A stretch of DNA of 64,000 bases from Letharia columbiana (lineage: Eukaryota > Ascomycota > Lecanoromycetes > Lecanorales > Parmeliaceae): positions 62,001-126,000 of the forward strand of contig NW_023501099.1 of the NCBI RefSeq assembly GCF_014066305.1. The letters run 5' to 3'. This document shows, one piece after another, positions 1-11,588 of the stretch. Under the pieces are notes generated by a model, which searched no databases, was not told the origin of the DNA, and saw only the letters and a list, made by a program, of their open reading frames with translations. The position numbers and the translations under genes are program-made. Position 1 is the stretch's first letter, and every line of letters starts with the position of its first letter.

Positions 1-361
1 GGAAGGCGCTTCGGATGCCAAAGCTGTTCATTGTCGCTACCACCTTCTGGCCGATTTTGCCACTCTTTCCAACGCCGACGACTACCAATTTCCCACCAGA
101 GCAGATAGACGTAGTGATGACATTGACAGAGTTGGCAAGTCCGGCTTGGGCAATATCATCAGACGCATACAGGCCTTCAAGCTGCGTTAGAGCGTCCCGC
201 TCTGTCCCGATAACGGATAACGCTGTGGCTAATGCGTCTTTGCCGCTGATTTCCTCGATGGGCCCTCCTGCATCTGACATTGCTGCGGGAGAGAGTGGCG
301 ATGTCGGCGTTAGGGGTAGTTGGTATATGGCTGTCGAAGCCAATTTGGATTCGCCCATCAT
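1..361 (-). CDS. SIS-domain sugar-phosphate isomerase-like protein, N-terminal part (cut by left edge)
   Basis: About 120 codons are visible before the gene leaves the window. The reading frame holds GGKLVVVGVGKSGKIGQK, the phosphosugar-binding start of a SIS domain, and resembles the KpsF/GutQ arabinose-5-phosphate isomerase type. The preceding helix (IGTERDALTQLEGLYASDD) also fits that family. The frame is open up to a stop near 445. Two consecutive ATGs at 361 and 358 give the best start, and an internal Met at 280 begins MSDAGG, a possible alternative. Fungal members of this family are commonly annotated as sugar isomerases, but their substrate is not clear from sequence. The CBS domains of bacterial KpsF, if present here, would lie outside the window. 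Function is inferred from the SIS motif only. Confidence 0.72.
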   Translation of the reverse strand, partial: MMGESKLASTAIYQLPLTPTSPLSPAAMSDAGGPIEEISGKDALATALSVIGTERDALTQLEGLYASDDIAQAGLANSVNVITTSICSGGKLVVVGVGKSGKIGQKVVATMNSFGIRSAF

Positions 362-834
362 GAGTGGGGGCTGGCGAATATTCTTTCTTTGTGATGAAGA
401 TTGGGACGGGGAATTCAGAAGCACTGGGGCGTCTTTGCGTGTTCACAACATCATAGTGAATATTTTGCCAGGAAGCAGAGGACCCTCGGAGGTCTACCAC
501 TTCGTATAAAAGCTCAGCTCAGAGAGATAGAGCAGGTATTGCAGTACGGAGGAAAGGGTCCTCAAAGCGGAAGAATTGTGCCCACAATGTAGTCAAGAGA
601 TGAAAGAAGAGCAGGATCAAGCCATTTTATAGAGTGTCAACGGCACGATCAGTAAGCAAGAAGTTTCATGAAGTACTCTAACTCTACTCCACCCTCGCAC
701 GCAATGTGGAGATAAGGTAGGTTCGTCACTTTTATCTCCTTCCCGCTCTTTGTGTCAGCATTTGTCTTCCAAGGCTTGAATCTAAACCGCATGCAGGAGG
801 TGCATTCGTCATTGAATATGTATGGGCATCAACA

Positions 835-869
835 GGGTCCAGAGTCCAGGGTCCAGGGTCCAGGGTCCA
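835..869. repeat. Short tandem repeat, five copies of a 7-mer
   Basis: Five head-to-tail copies of GGGTCCA; the second copy is GAGTCCA. It is a simple minisatellite with no evident function. Confidence 0.85.
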
Positions 870-1100
870 AGAGCACCATCAGCAACTCTATTCAAGCGCG
901 AGGTTTCACTTGATGTACTTTAGATTGAGTGATTAATTGTATAATGCGGAGAAATCATGTTTCGGCATCTTTCGGCCTCGTGGCAAATGGATTAGAGGCC
1001 TCTCCGCATGCCAAGAGAAATGATGAATGCAGGGATCTGCGTCTACCAAAGAAGATGTCAAAGGATTCGTGTGGGTAGAATTAGGATGTACTCGTACGTT

Positions 1101-1207
1101 CGAGAGTGAGCTACTTGATAGAGCGAGGACACCAATAGATCTTTTTACTTAGTGGGATGTCGCTTGATCTATTGGTGTCCTCGCTCTATCAAGTAGCTCA
1201 CTTCTCG
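1101..1207. repeat. Long inverted repeat (hairpin)
   Basis: The left arm (1101-1141) and right arm (1166-1207) are reverse complements. The inner 36 bp match perfectly, then a one-base bulge (extra T at 1203) is followed by five more matching bases. The loop is 24 nt. The arm starts CGAGAGTGAGCTACTTG. Such a structure can be a fold-back MITE, a cruciform-forming site or the source of a hairpin RNA. No target-site duplication was identified. Confidence 0.85.
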
Positions 1208-1347
1208 AAGCACAGTAGGATTTGTAATTATAAGTATGGAAAAATCCGAAGGATTCAGGATCTAGTAGCCAAGCAAGCTATACTACATATGGCTAGCAAG
1301 GAAGACCCCGCAGGAAGCACCTTCCGACTCTATCTCCCAACGACATC

Positions 1348-1488
1348 TACCTCGTGCTGTCCAGGAGTGAGTATTGTAATTAGCGCGGGGAGTTGACCAA
1401 TCAAACTACTCAGTTCTCCGCGAAAATCGTAGTTTGATTGGTCAACTCTCCGGCGCTATCACGAGGTAACTCACTTCCTGGACAGCAC
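1348..1488. repeat. Rearranged inverted repeat
   Basis: Inner arms 1381-1409 and 1429-1458 are near-perfect reverse complements around a 19-nt loop. Outer arms 1354-1372 and 1469-1488 also pair, with one extra T in the right arm, as in the hairpin at 1101-1207. A further short pair (TACCTCGTG at 1348, CACGAGGTA at 1460) is out of nested order, so the element looks rearranged and not a simple palindrome. Confidence 0.8.
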
Positions 1489-2496
1489 TAGTACTCAATT
1501 CTCCGCTCGGTACCGCACACCCAAAGATACCTGTACGAGTATGCCATCCCTGGCAACGAGCGACCGATCCTCCATCCCACCTCCTGTACCGCCACAGGAC
1601 GCCGCCCCTCTCTCGTCCACCCCGTGGGGGCCACGCAGCGGAACTGCAGCATCACAAGGCCAGTTATGAAGCCAGTCACGCATCCCGAGGCCCGTGCTCG
1701 TTCGCATTCTTGAACTTCCGGTCTCCTATCCGGCGGTCTGACAAGTCAAGGCGCTGATGCTCCTCCGAGCCTCTCAGCGCGTTCCCCTGTCAGGTCATCA
1801 GTCTGGGACGCGGTCGCCGCAGCTGTGACCATAATCTCGTACAGCAGCGGTGCAATTCATACCCATCCCCGAACTCTTTCGTCCTTCCGCCAGATGGTCC
1901 GTCGCCTCGTCCTCCCGAGACCATTCACCCAGTGTACAGGCTCCCTACAAAGTTGAGCAAGGCCCTGACGGGACTCCGATCGTGGTATCCATAATCTACC
2001 CTCTGCATCACCGCTCGCGACCATAACCTACCTCCAAAAGTCTCGAAGGATAGATGTTCAATATGACGACGGCAGACTGGGGGTCTACAGATCTTCTCGC
2101 CTCTAGGGTTTACATATGGGTTTTGATCAGATGGCATGGGCATACTGGAATGGGTGACCAAGGAAATGAAATTTTGCAATATAAATTGGAGCATTTGTGC
2201 AGAAGGCAGGGGCTAGATGTGCATAGCGCTACGTAACAGCATGATACGGAACGGAGCAAAAGATGATGTGTTTGTGCTGCAATCATGGCTAGATCTGTAG
2301 CAATACACGAATTGATGGTGGCGAACACGGAGTCGAATGGAGCAATGCATGATTGTTGTAGCTTTCCTAACTAATGTAATAGAACAAGTTTTGATGCTAG
2401 CCGAATTGAATTTGTGCTTCCCTTGCAATTATCGACCTGACGAGTTCGTATCATAATGTGAGTGAAGAGATGAACTCGTAGCAGTCCCCGAAGAAA

Positions 2497-4758
2497 CTAC
2501 TCAAATTCGTTCAGGAACCCCTTGGCACCCACCGCAGTCCAATCTGTAGCCTCTTCGTTGGAATTATTGCCCACCGCAGCGTCCGCAAGGTGCTGCAATC
2601 CACCACGAGAAGTCATGCTGTCATTGGACGCTTGAGGGGCACTATCTCCGAGCTTCTTGCTGATGAACGAGCTGATAGGCACATTCCAGACCGTCTTGTG
2701 AGGCCTAGATTTGCTCGATTCGATGTCTTCTCGAACGTAGCCAGTGTCGAGAATGGCCCGAAGTTTTTGCAAAGTGGCCACAGATTGCTCATTGCCCATG
2801 TTCTCTGCCAGCGTGATGGCAGCGAGCCCAGCGAAATGATGAGTCAATGGTCGCACACCGCCAATGGGCGAGCTTAGCTGATCGACAACTGTGTAAGCGA
2901 GATCCAAGAGTTCCGTCGTTATTGAATCGGGAAATCCAGGAAGTCTGAGGGAGAGGAGCTTAAGGTGGGCGAAAGCTAGGTATAAGTGTGGCGCCTGACG
3001 GAATGTCTGATACAGACCTTCACCTAAGCGGTCAATCTCTCCTTTCATCAAGTGGTCAAGGAGAAGCTCGCGCGGATGGGAACGATTGCGCTCGGGGTAC
3101 TGGTAGAGGATAGCATGGGATACATGGCCCAGCGCGAGCGAGATACCTGCACTCCGTTATCATCTAATTGTAGGGTGAAGACCATCATGTGGCTGTTTTT
3201 CACTTACGGACTAGGTGGTAGGCGTCGGGTCCCAAAATATCCTCATCGGATGCAACCAGACGTGCACTATCTTCGGCAACCAGCAATGGGCTGGCTGTAC
3301 TACTGGCATGAAAGCGGTCAAGCACAATCAGGCTCAGCCAAACGCGCCGAGCTACCTTTGGGCTAGAATCTTCATCCTCTGTGCCCCCCATTTCGAAGGC
3401 GTGGGATTGGTGCAGATTCAAGTATGTTGCGATGCTGACCGCTTCGGCAATCCAGGACGTGTTACGACTGTGCACGGGACCACTATTCTCGGTGACGATG
3501 GCCATGAAGAACAAAGCTTGAAGGTATGCGAAATTGGCATCGCACGTTCGGGCTTGGGGTCCCTCTGCTTTCAAGGCTGCGAGTTCTGATGTGACTCGGG
3601 CGACCAAAGCCTCCGGCTTGAGAGCAGAAGTACAACAGGTGACTGCTAGATCGCGTGCATGGAGCAGGGCTGTACGAACAGTAGAAGGTACTTTCTCGAG
3701 TTCGTGATGCACCCGGCCTTCCTGGCGTGCAAGCACAGGAAAGAAGGGTTGGATGAGCTTGCCGTAACTATAAAAGAGTTAGAGGGGGATTCAAGCCTTA
3801 CAGAATTCCAACTTACTCGTAGACCGATGGATCAGGTGCCATGTTGTTCAACGTGTCTCGTGTTTGTTGATGGACGAGGGATGTAGGGTGCAAGACTCTA
3901 GGCACTTGAAGTCCATTTGCAGCCGCGTCGGTATTAGTGCCGCGATGTCCTGGCGAGAACTCTAGAAGCTCTTGATGATCTTGCTCGAAGTTTTGTTGCC
4001 CCATCATCATACCATGATTTCTGTGTCTATTATATTCAAGCGGCGGAGAATAAGCGCTCCCTGGACCGGATGGATCGTGAATGACCGGGGCATACTGCAT
4101 ATCCGGAGGAGTAGCCCCAGAATTTTCCAACCTATTTACACGCTCTGCTAATTCCTTGATGTACCTACAAGAGAATGAGTATGTCATAGGCCCCCGGTTT
4201 CTTGGTATCGACTTACCCTTTGCTTGGACCGCGCTTTTGTGGCGCTCTTCTGAAATCGCATACCTGGTCTGCTCGTTTGCAGGCACTGCACTGTATACCG
4301 GGTGTCTCCGACTCGGCATCGCATCGTATCTAAAGAGGTCGGTAAGGAGCCCGTGAATCTGGAGAGAGCGCTCCAGCAAGCTGGGAACAAGATACCTTCT
4401 TTCTTCTACATTCATCGCACGCTCTCGTAACCTTTGCTCTCTTTCTTGCAGAAGAATCCACATTGCTCCGCCCTTGGCTCTGGTCTGCGTCAAGTCCTCG
4501 TTGTGCAAGCTGCTGTGGCGTGGCGGGCTGAGCTTCTCTTGAAATCTGTCCATTTTGTGTGAATACTTGTCCGTTGTGGTTTATCTGCCCATACTCTTGT
4601 CCGTCACCGACAGGTCCTCGCATGTTTGCTGCAGGAGCTTGCTGCATGTGCGCGTGCGCGTGCTCGGCTGGAGGCATCGGAGGTTGGGCTGCATAGGAAA
4701 ATGGATGCATTCCTCCATGAGCTGCCTCGGGGTCTGGATAGGATGGCTTCGGATCCAT
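2497..4758 (-). CDS. Zn2Cys6 transcription factor, Rgt1-like
   Basis: Five exons can be read: 4758-4396, 4329-4217, 4164-3817, 3767-3208 and 3146-2497. Together they give 677 residues in one frame. The zinc cluster (about residues 113-141) is split by an intron after CDECRRKK; the next exon supplies IRCDAE, CSACKRADQVC and then the KRGPSKG linker, which is characteristic of yeast Rgt1-type glucose-response repressors. A Gln/Pro/His-rich N-terminus precedes it and a short coiled segment (YIKELAERVNRLE) follows. The C-terminal half is helical and contains VYDYGKLIQPFFPVL and RRVWLSLIVLDRF, typical of fungal regulator middle domains. A start at 4788 would add ten residues. A role in carbon-source regulation is inference from the zinc-cluster type. 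Confidence 0.85.
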
Positions 4759-5568
4759 CTTGATATGCTCTCGTCGATAAGTTCTCAAACGATGGTGCTT
4801 TTGAGAGCAGAATGGATGGAAAAGAAGTTGAGAATGATGTAGGTGTGTTGTGCAAAAAGCAAGGTGTGGAGGGTAATAAGAATTTTAAGGCTAGCGCCAT
4901 TGGCAGTTGGTTAGAGCTCTGGCGAGCGCTCATACTTGTGCTGATACTCAAGAAACTTATGCTCCTCGTCTACAGAAAAGACTGGATTTGAAAAATGCTT
5001 CTACTGGTTTGAGCTCTACAGCTTAGACGCCGTTGAACGGAGATGGAGAGAAGTTGTTCCTAGCCACGGCTTCGGAGTAACCTGAGAGAGCGAAACCCTA
5101 ACTACGGATGCAGCAATCCAACAGGATCTGGTCTTTATCAGAGTGCTTAATCGTTCTTTAATCTTGCAGACATTCAGATAGTACATGGGTGCTCTGAGTG
5201 CATGCTCATGCTATCTGAGGTTGACCATGATAGGCGAAAGCTGCCGTTTTCTAAATCGACTTTTCGAGGCTCTACTGAGCTTGGAAAAGTGAGAATGCCA
5301 TCTCTCAGAAACCCAAGCTCCATAGCAAATACATCGTGAACCTCGTCCAGGGCTCGTGAGGCAGCTCCAAAGACCTCTCAGAAGATTCCAAGACAAGCCC
5401 GCAAGGACGAGGCAGAAGCTTTCTTCATCAAGATCCTCCATTCCAATCTTCCGCGGCGCGCCCCTTTTTGGACAGGAGAACCTCCAGATTGCCTGGAGAT
5501 GAGGTCGGTGCCGGAGCACCTGTCCCATGTGTGAGGTGTAGCATCCCATGCTTGCTCGAAGGCCCATG
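4759..5568. other. Intergenic, upstream of the Rgt1-like regulator
   Basis: This is presumed to be the 5' leader and promoter of the regulator on the minus strand plus the 3' flank of TSR2. The open frames in it have no domain features. I see no repeats or RNA genes. Confidence 0.5.
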
Positions 5569-6135
5569 CTATCTCCTCTTCCTGCCTACCACCTCTGTAA
5601 ATCCCTCCTCATCGACCTTAGGTTGGACCTTCTCCTTGGGAGTCTTCACCAGCGCAGGTGCTTCACCCATTTCGACATCATCGTTGTCGTCTTCCTCGTC
5701 GATACCATCACTATCCCAATCGGTTTCATCTTCATGGTCATCCCTAGAGAAATGGTGAAAGTTGATCCTCTCACCACTACCCCTGCCCTGCCTCTCCTGC
5801 CATTTCGAATACATCTCATCCACCATGGCGAAATCCCCTTGCAGAGTCAATTTCCTCAAACCAATGATCTTCGCGGAGATCTCTTCCCCACTGCCATCTT
5901 CAACGTTGACATCAAATTCATCGTTCATGACCTGAAGCATAAATTCCTCGACATATTCAACGTCGGCATCTGGTGTAGTAGATATCAGGTCGGAAATTGC
6001 TCCTGCAAACCAGTCCCGCTTCTCCGAAGAATCCGGGCCACCCCATGAGTTCTGGACAGCGAGAGTGAGAGCAGGCCATGTAGAGAGAGAGAGGGCGATT
6101 GAAAGGTCGAACTTGCTCTGGATCTTTTCTACCAT
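5569..6135 (-). CDS. TSR2: Pre-rRNA-processing protein TSR2
   Basis: Single exon of 188 residues. The N-terminal half carries the WGG-domain signature of Tsr2 (WPALTLAVQNSWGG near residue 20-33, then a helical segment). It is followed by an acidic stretch (DETDWDSDGIDEEDDNDD) and a basic tail ending GRKRR. Tsr2 is known in yeast as an escortin for ribosomal protein eS26: it releases the protein from its importin in the nucleus and delivers it to pre-40S particles. Length and domain order match the family. No intron is needed. Confidence 0.88.
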   Translation of the reverse strand: MVEKIQSKFDLSIALSLSTWPALTLAVQNSWGGPDSSEKRDWFAGAISDLISTTPDADVEYVEEFMLQVMNDEFDVNVEDGSGEEISAKIIGLRKLTLQGDFAMVDEMYSKWQERQGRGSGERINFHHFSRDDHEDETDWDSDGIDEEDDNDDVEMGEAPALVKTPKEKVQPKVDEEGFTEVVGRKRR

Positions 6136-6594
6136 CTTTCAGCAATTTGGACTGTGTAGAGACGACATCAATATGTACCAGGTGACGGAGGAAGCGCAAC
6201 ACCTCCCTGGGTTTCTCTCATTGGCTTCGACATTGAGATCGACGATGGAGCTGATATTGTCTTCAGCGGTCAACGCACGACGCTGTTGTCGAGGGGGATG
6301 ATGGGTCCATTCACAAAATCTGGTGGACGCTTATGGCTCGGGAGATCGACATGTCCGAGATAGCCGAGGAATCTAAGATTTTGGACATGACGATTGAGAA
6401 ATCTCCATCACCTCTCCAAAATGGTACAATTCTCCACATCAAGTATTCAAGTCTTTGTGACACCCAGATATGAAAGTGGTCGCTGGTTTATACTGCATCT
6501 TGTGCTGATGTTCTCATTGTTCTGCGTCTCCTAGATGCTCTCTCGTAGGTTTTCGATATCTGCATTACCTACTCGCGCCACCCCTTGAACAGCC
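6136..6594. other. Intergenic, divergent promoter region
   Basis: The region lies between the start of TSR2 (minus) and the start of the hydrolase gene (plus), so it presumably holds both promoters. I see no other feature. Confidence 0.5.
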
Positions 6595-9500
6595 ATGGTC
6601 TTCAATACCATCTCGGTCGGCACTGCAGTCGCACCTACAGTAATCGAGACTTGTTTTTCTCATGTATGGCTAGCTTGTCGCTCTGTTCCACGGATTGTAG
6701 CTCACGAATGCCATAGTACCTCAATCGCAAGCCTCTCCGTCAGATGCCCACTGCCCACATCTCGTACCACGAAGGCGTGAATCTCATCCGCCAATTCCTT
6801 GCCTATGCTTCCCATCACACAGTCGAAGATGTACAGGGTTTTACGTCTCAATGGGTTCCCAGTCCACGCTGGGTCAAAGTCGACGAAATCACAATACCCC
6901 AGAAATGCCTATCTGGAGCTGCGGACGCGGTTATAGCACAACTGGGTCACCATGGTGTTGACAAGGTAGGAGGCGAGGAATGGTGGCAATGGCGAAGAGA
7001 CGGCAGCGTCTTGAAGGCCGAATGGATTGAGATGAGGAGAGATTTCGATAAGAGGAAGGACGAGAAGGGCAAACGAGTCATGCTCTATGTACACGGGGGT
7101 GCTTACTTCTTTGGGAGCGTGGATGAACATCGGTATCAGCTTCAGCGTCATGCTCGAAAGTTGGAAGCTAGGGTCTTTGCGCGGTGAGTGTACAGCTGAA
7201 GACTGGTTAAAAGAACAGTGTACTGATAAGTCTTAGTGAGTCTTATCATTGGAACGGAAGTCACCGGCAGTATTGACACGATTCAGCACGATATCGATTA
7301 GCTCCTCAATATCCATTTCCTTGCGGTCTTCTCGATTGTCTAGCAGCATACCTCTACCTTTTGACTGTGCAAGATCCCTCGGAGATCGTTCTTGCAGGCG
7401 ATTCAGCGGGAGGCGGGATGATTGTTAGGTATGTGAGATTATACTAGGAGCGTGCCACAGCTAAATTGGGTCTAGCATACTTGTAATACTACGCGATCGA
7501 GGCCTGCCTCTTCCAGCAGGAGCAATACTAATATCACCTTGGGTCGACCTGACCCATTCTTTCCCCAGCGTCGCAGGCGATGGCTCATTAGATTTCATTC
7601 CCACTCATGGCTTCCTACAGAAGCCTTCGACCTCATGGCCACCACCCAATACAGATGATATGGAACAAATAGCAATGCATGCCGTTGAGCAAGTGGCAGG
7701 CGAAGGACTGCCTAGAAAGTCAACTAACGCAGAAAGGCGAGAGGCAAGGAACAGTGCAGTGCAGGGTTTCTCAGTTGATCACACCCGAGAGAACTTACAT
7801 CCCAAGGAAAACGCGGATAATCCAGCCGGTACTGACGGTGTTGGAGAGCGACCTGGTAATACGATTCCTGGCGCTGGACACAACTTCTCAATTATGATCG
7901 GTGGCAACTTCGTCGACATAAAGGATCAAATCCAAATGTACACTACTAATCAGCTAATATCGCATCCGCTCGTTTCGCCGGTTTTACAACCATCATTAGG
8001 TGGCTTACCTCCATTGCTCGTTGTCACGGGCGGTGGTGAGATACTACGAGATGAGCAGATATATCTTGCTCACAAAGCCGCGCATCCTTCGCAATATCCT
8101 CCAGGTGATGCATATCTAGACGAGTATCCCGAAGCGAGGGACCTCATCGCAAAGTGGAAGCCTACAGATGTGCAGCTACAGGTCTGGGACGATCTTTGCC
8201 ACGTGGCCCCTACACTCAGTTTCACACGACCAGCAAAATTCATGTATCGGTCTATTGCTCAATTTGGCGCTTGGGTCCTCGCTCGAGCTCAAAAGACTGA
8301 GATTGAGATCATGGATGACGATGAGGTGTCCCTCATTTCCGTGGGATCAGACACCGAAAGTGAAAGCGACTTCGATAAATCGAAGCAAACAAAAACCACC
8401 ATGAACAATGGCGTGGCTCAAAGGGGAAGTGCCGCGAAAGATCAAGTGGGCAGAGCTGGCGATGCTTTGCCAGCTTTCAAGGATCACATGATACGGCAAA
8501 GAGTCGACCGGCACGGTCACATCTTTCCTTTAGATCCACCTTCATCGATGCCGGCTCTACAGATGTCGGCAAATGAAGTTGGCGTGATTAAGCCTGGTCC
8601 CGTCGGGAAATGGTTGAACGCTAAGAAACAGTGGGACCAAAAATATGCTCGAGAAAAGCGAAAGGTACAAAAGCAGCGAGCGAAAGAAATGGCCAAAGGC
8701 TTTCAGGGTTTCGGTAATGATGAGGTGCCTCCGCCTTCAGCACTAGCTGGACGGAGAGGTCTGAGCATGCCGAAGGAAGAGAAGAAAAAGAAGAGCTGGG
8801 GAATGAGTATGTGGAGCTTGTGGGGAAGCTCGCACGATGAAAATACTGTATGGATTCTTCCCTCTCCTCTGAGGTGTTGTGTTCGGTGCTGATAGTTCGC
8901 AGATTCAACGTGAAAAAAAGGCAGATAAGGAAGTCAACACCACGATAATATCCCAGAATGACGGTGCCAACGCCAGACCAGTAGGTACTGACCGAGCAAA
9001 TAAGCTATCACGTTCGCGGTCTCGGCGGCGAGGCGTGACTGATGCAGGTCAAACTGATTACACAGCCAAACCTGGAAATGACGAGAATACGCCAGCTGCA
9101 GAATTGGATCGCCGAAGAAATGAGCAAGCATCGAACAGCCAAGCAAACGGCCATCCAACCGATCACGCTCACCTCGCCCCTCCGATCCTCCTCTCCAGTC
9201 CACCGGATGAGAATTCTGAGAACGCGAAAGCAGTACCGCTACCTGCTAGCCCTGGGGAGCGGCCTTCTGCAGGGCCGGGCATGGCCTTCCCGTTCAAACT
9301 CGGCAGGACTTTGGGTAATCAAGACGTGAATGCCAGTAACATCACGCTGGCCAGTCAAGCAGGTGTCGTCAGCCCCAACCGAGACGAAGAGAGTAAGCAA
9401 GTTAGTGACAGCATCACTTCAAGTCCACCAGACCGAAATTCCGAGAATGCAATAGCAGTCCCTCTCCCTGCCAGTCCCGGGGAACGGCCCTCCGCAGGTC

Positions 9501-9994
9501 CTGGCAAAGCTTTCCCTTTCAAGCTTGGCAGACACCAAGGTAGTCTAGGTATTGAGGGCGCCAATGCCAGTACTGTCACTCTCACCAGTCAAGCAGGTGT
9601 CGTCTCGCCCAAGGGGGACGAGACGGGCAAACAAGCTGGGGATAGCCCCGACAACCAGGACGAAGTCTTCATTGACGCACAGGAGAACCACGATCGTCAA
9701 AGAACGATAGAACCGGTAGAAGACGCCCACGGCGAGTACGCTGATGGCGTGGACCACTACGACTTGCGCAACAAACTTCCGCTGGCGGGCGAGAACGGGA
9801 ACGAGCTGGCGAACACTGCCGTAGGCCCAGTCGAAGAGAGGAGAGGCACGTTGGAGGATGCGAAGGGCGTGCTGCATCATGGGCCCGGTGTCATCGGGGG
9901 CATTGGAGAGAAGAAGGGCGAAGGGAAGGGAGAGGGAGAGGAAGAGGTGACAAGGCCTGGGATTGATCGGAGCGATACTGCGAGTTTGGATTAA
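6595..9994 (+). CDS. Alpha/beta hydrolase (HSL/lipase type) with long disordered C-terminus
   Basis: Exons 6595-6663, 6717-7183, 7287-7428, 7476-8847 and 8903-9994 give about 1,046 residues. The catalytic part shows the oxyanion motif [11 protein letters not shown], the nucleophile elbow GDSAGGG, the downstream strand [10 protein letters not shown], and an Asp/His pair in GGGEILRDE and WDDLCHVAP. This is the hormone-sensitive-lipase (alpha/beta-hydrolase fold-3) arrangement. After about residue 570 the protein becomes polar and low in complexity, with a basic segment ([14 protein letters not shown]) and a duplicated block of roughly 75 residues at 9197-9652. The exon 2/3 junction does not work with a canonical GT-AG intron: the phase needs one base fewer before the GTGAGT donor at 7184. 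The frame is otherwise clean, so this is a one-base insertion or an assembly error. Substrate unknown. Confidence 0.82.
9197..9652 (+). repeat. Internal tandem duplication in the hydrolase tail
   Basis: Copy 1 begins at 9197 and copy 2 at 9422. Each encodes [20 protein letters not shown], then [18 protein letters not shown] and later SQAGVVSP. The conservation covers about 75 residues, so it arose by duplication of about 225 bp within the exon. Confidence 0.9.
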
Positions 9995-10263
9995 ACGTAT
10001 TATACCCACTCTTAATGCTTTGCCAAGAGTCAAAAATCGATAGCAAGTTGTAACGGCGCTGAGTTCGACGGCGAAGGCCAGGTCATACGATCCCAATGCT
10101 GTCACTGCTCTATACAAGAACTTTGAACGTAGGAAGCTAAACAGATAGCAAAGTCAAAAGCACCGCCGTGCGTCCAATCCAGTAGCAACCTCATCGCCCG
10201 GCCCAATGCGCCCCCTTGAATTTCAAAGCTTCGGCAGCCAAAGAAGCTAATTCCATGCCCTCC

Positions 10264-11588
10264 TTACTCCCAATCCTCTTCCTCGTCGTCATCCTTCTTC
10301 TCCCCCGCCCTCGGACTCCCAGGCGCCCTGCTCGTAGCACCGCTCACGAGATCATAGCTCGTGTCGCTATCCGGTTGGGACAGAGCGTCCTGGGAGCGGC
10401 GTGGTTCGGCGGGCTTGAGCGAGGGCGGTTCCTGTGGCTCATCTGCTTTGGGGTCGGTGGAGGAGGGCGGTGGGGAGATCTCTGGTGCTTCAGATGCGAT
10501 TGGGGGAGGTTGGGATTGTTGAGGGGTGGAGGCTTTGTCTTCTTCGTCGTCGGAGTCGTCGTCCCAGCCGATGTTTTCGTGGGTGGATTCGGTGGCGCCT
10601 GTTGTAGGTCAGTGCACGGTGCTCGGCAGGTTTCCTATTGGAGAGAGTGTGTGTGGGGCTTACCTTTCAATATGTCTTTCCTCCTCTGCTCCTCCGTCTC
10701 CACCACCATCCTCAAGAAGTAATATCTCGTCCAAAAGTCCTTGTATTCTACTTTCTCCGGCACCAGCTTCTCCATTGTCCGTCTCAGCTCTTCATACTTC
10801 TCCAAATCCTGAGCTATAGCGCCTGTCTTTTTGTCCACATCGAAATCGTCTTTCCACTTTGCATACTCCGCGCTCGCAGGATCGGAAGTGAAGCTTTCCA
10901 AGGAGGAGTGTATAGCGTGTAATTGGGCGTCGAACCGCGTGCTGTGGATGACCCGTTTGCCATCTTGATCTTTACTTTCGAAGAGGACTTTCCGTGAGCC
11001 GTCTTTGTTGGTCTCTTCGGTGGGAGGAGCAATGGTCACGGCATCGCGGAGGAAATTGCCGATGTTGGCACCGAATCTGAAGATTGCTGCGTCCGCTGCT
11101 TCTTCTGCTTTCTCGAGATCCTTCAACCGTTTTCCGGCTTCAGCACGGAAGCGAGAGATGACGCTTTCGGATTCTCGTAAGGCTTCGCTTTCAGACCGCT
11201 CCTTGTCGTCCTTTCCCTCTTTCTCCGCCTCTCTACCGAACGTCTGACTGGCAGCCGTGGGTGTAGATGGTGGATCCTGTCCCGTCGACATGGATCGTGC
11301 TCGACTAACGAGGGTAGATCTTAGATCCGTGAAGCCTTTGAGGGCTTCACCGCTAGCAGCAGTGGCTTCCTGGCGGGCGCCCTCGTAATAAGTCTCGCCG
11401 TGCTTCCGGACATCGCTGAGAAAGCCGCCGAGGCGGGCTCCCCAGGGACTCGATGAAAAGGATTTGTATGCCTCCTTGAATTCGGTGTTCAGGTTGCCAT
11501 CTTTTTGGTTGGGGTCTTGTGATTTCTTATTGGCGATTTGGTCGGGGGAGAGGACTTCCTCTTGGATGTGGTCGTAGGCTATGTCCAT
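10264..11588 (-). CDS. BSD-domain protein
   Basis: Two exons (11588-10664 and 10598-10264; 65-nt intron) encode 419 residues. The BSD domain lies near residues 250-305, with the late signature [16 protein letters not shown] followed by a basic end [11 protein letters not shown]-terminal to it is a helical, charged region ([24 protein letters not shown]) and a Ser/Thr-rich segment. The C-terminus is acidic and Pro/Ser-rich, ending EEEDWE. This architecture (PWGxxxGGF near the N-terminus, amphipathic helices, one BSD domain) matches fungal BSD proteins related to animal BSDC1/SYAP1 and not the TFIIH p62 subunit. The cellular role is not established from sequence. Confidence 0.82.

Larger units (their letters stand above)
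362..2496. other. Gene-poor region with fold-back repeats
   Basis: I see no convincing gene here. Open frames are short and lack recognisable domains. The stretch contains a 7-bp tandem repeat (835-869), a long hairpin (1101-1207) and a second, rearranged inverted repeat (1348-1488). The part from 1500 to 2050 is GC-richer and non-repetitive; the rest is mixed. It may be a decayed mobile element, but no transposase remnant can be read. Confidence 0.5.

Noticed and set aside
1157..1396. Open frame across the fold-back repeats
   Set aside because: It is produced by the repeat arms themselves and has no coding character.
4300..4400. Apparent frameshift in the zinc cluster of the Rgt1-like regulator
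   Set aside because: On rereading, the sequence has two GATGC units, and exon 2 continues the cluster correctly after the intron.
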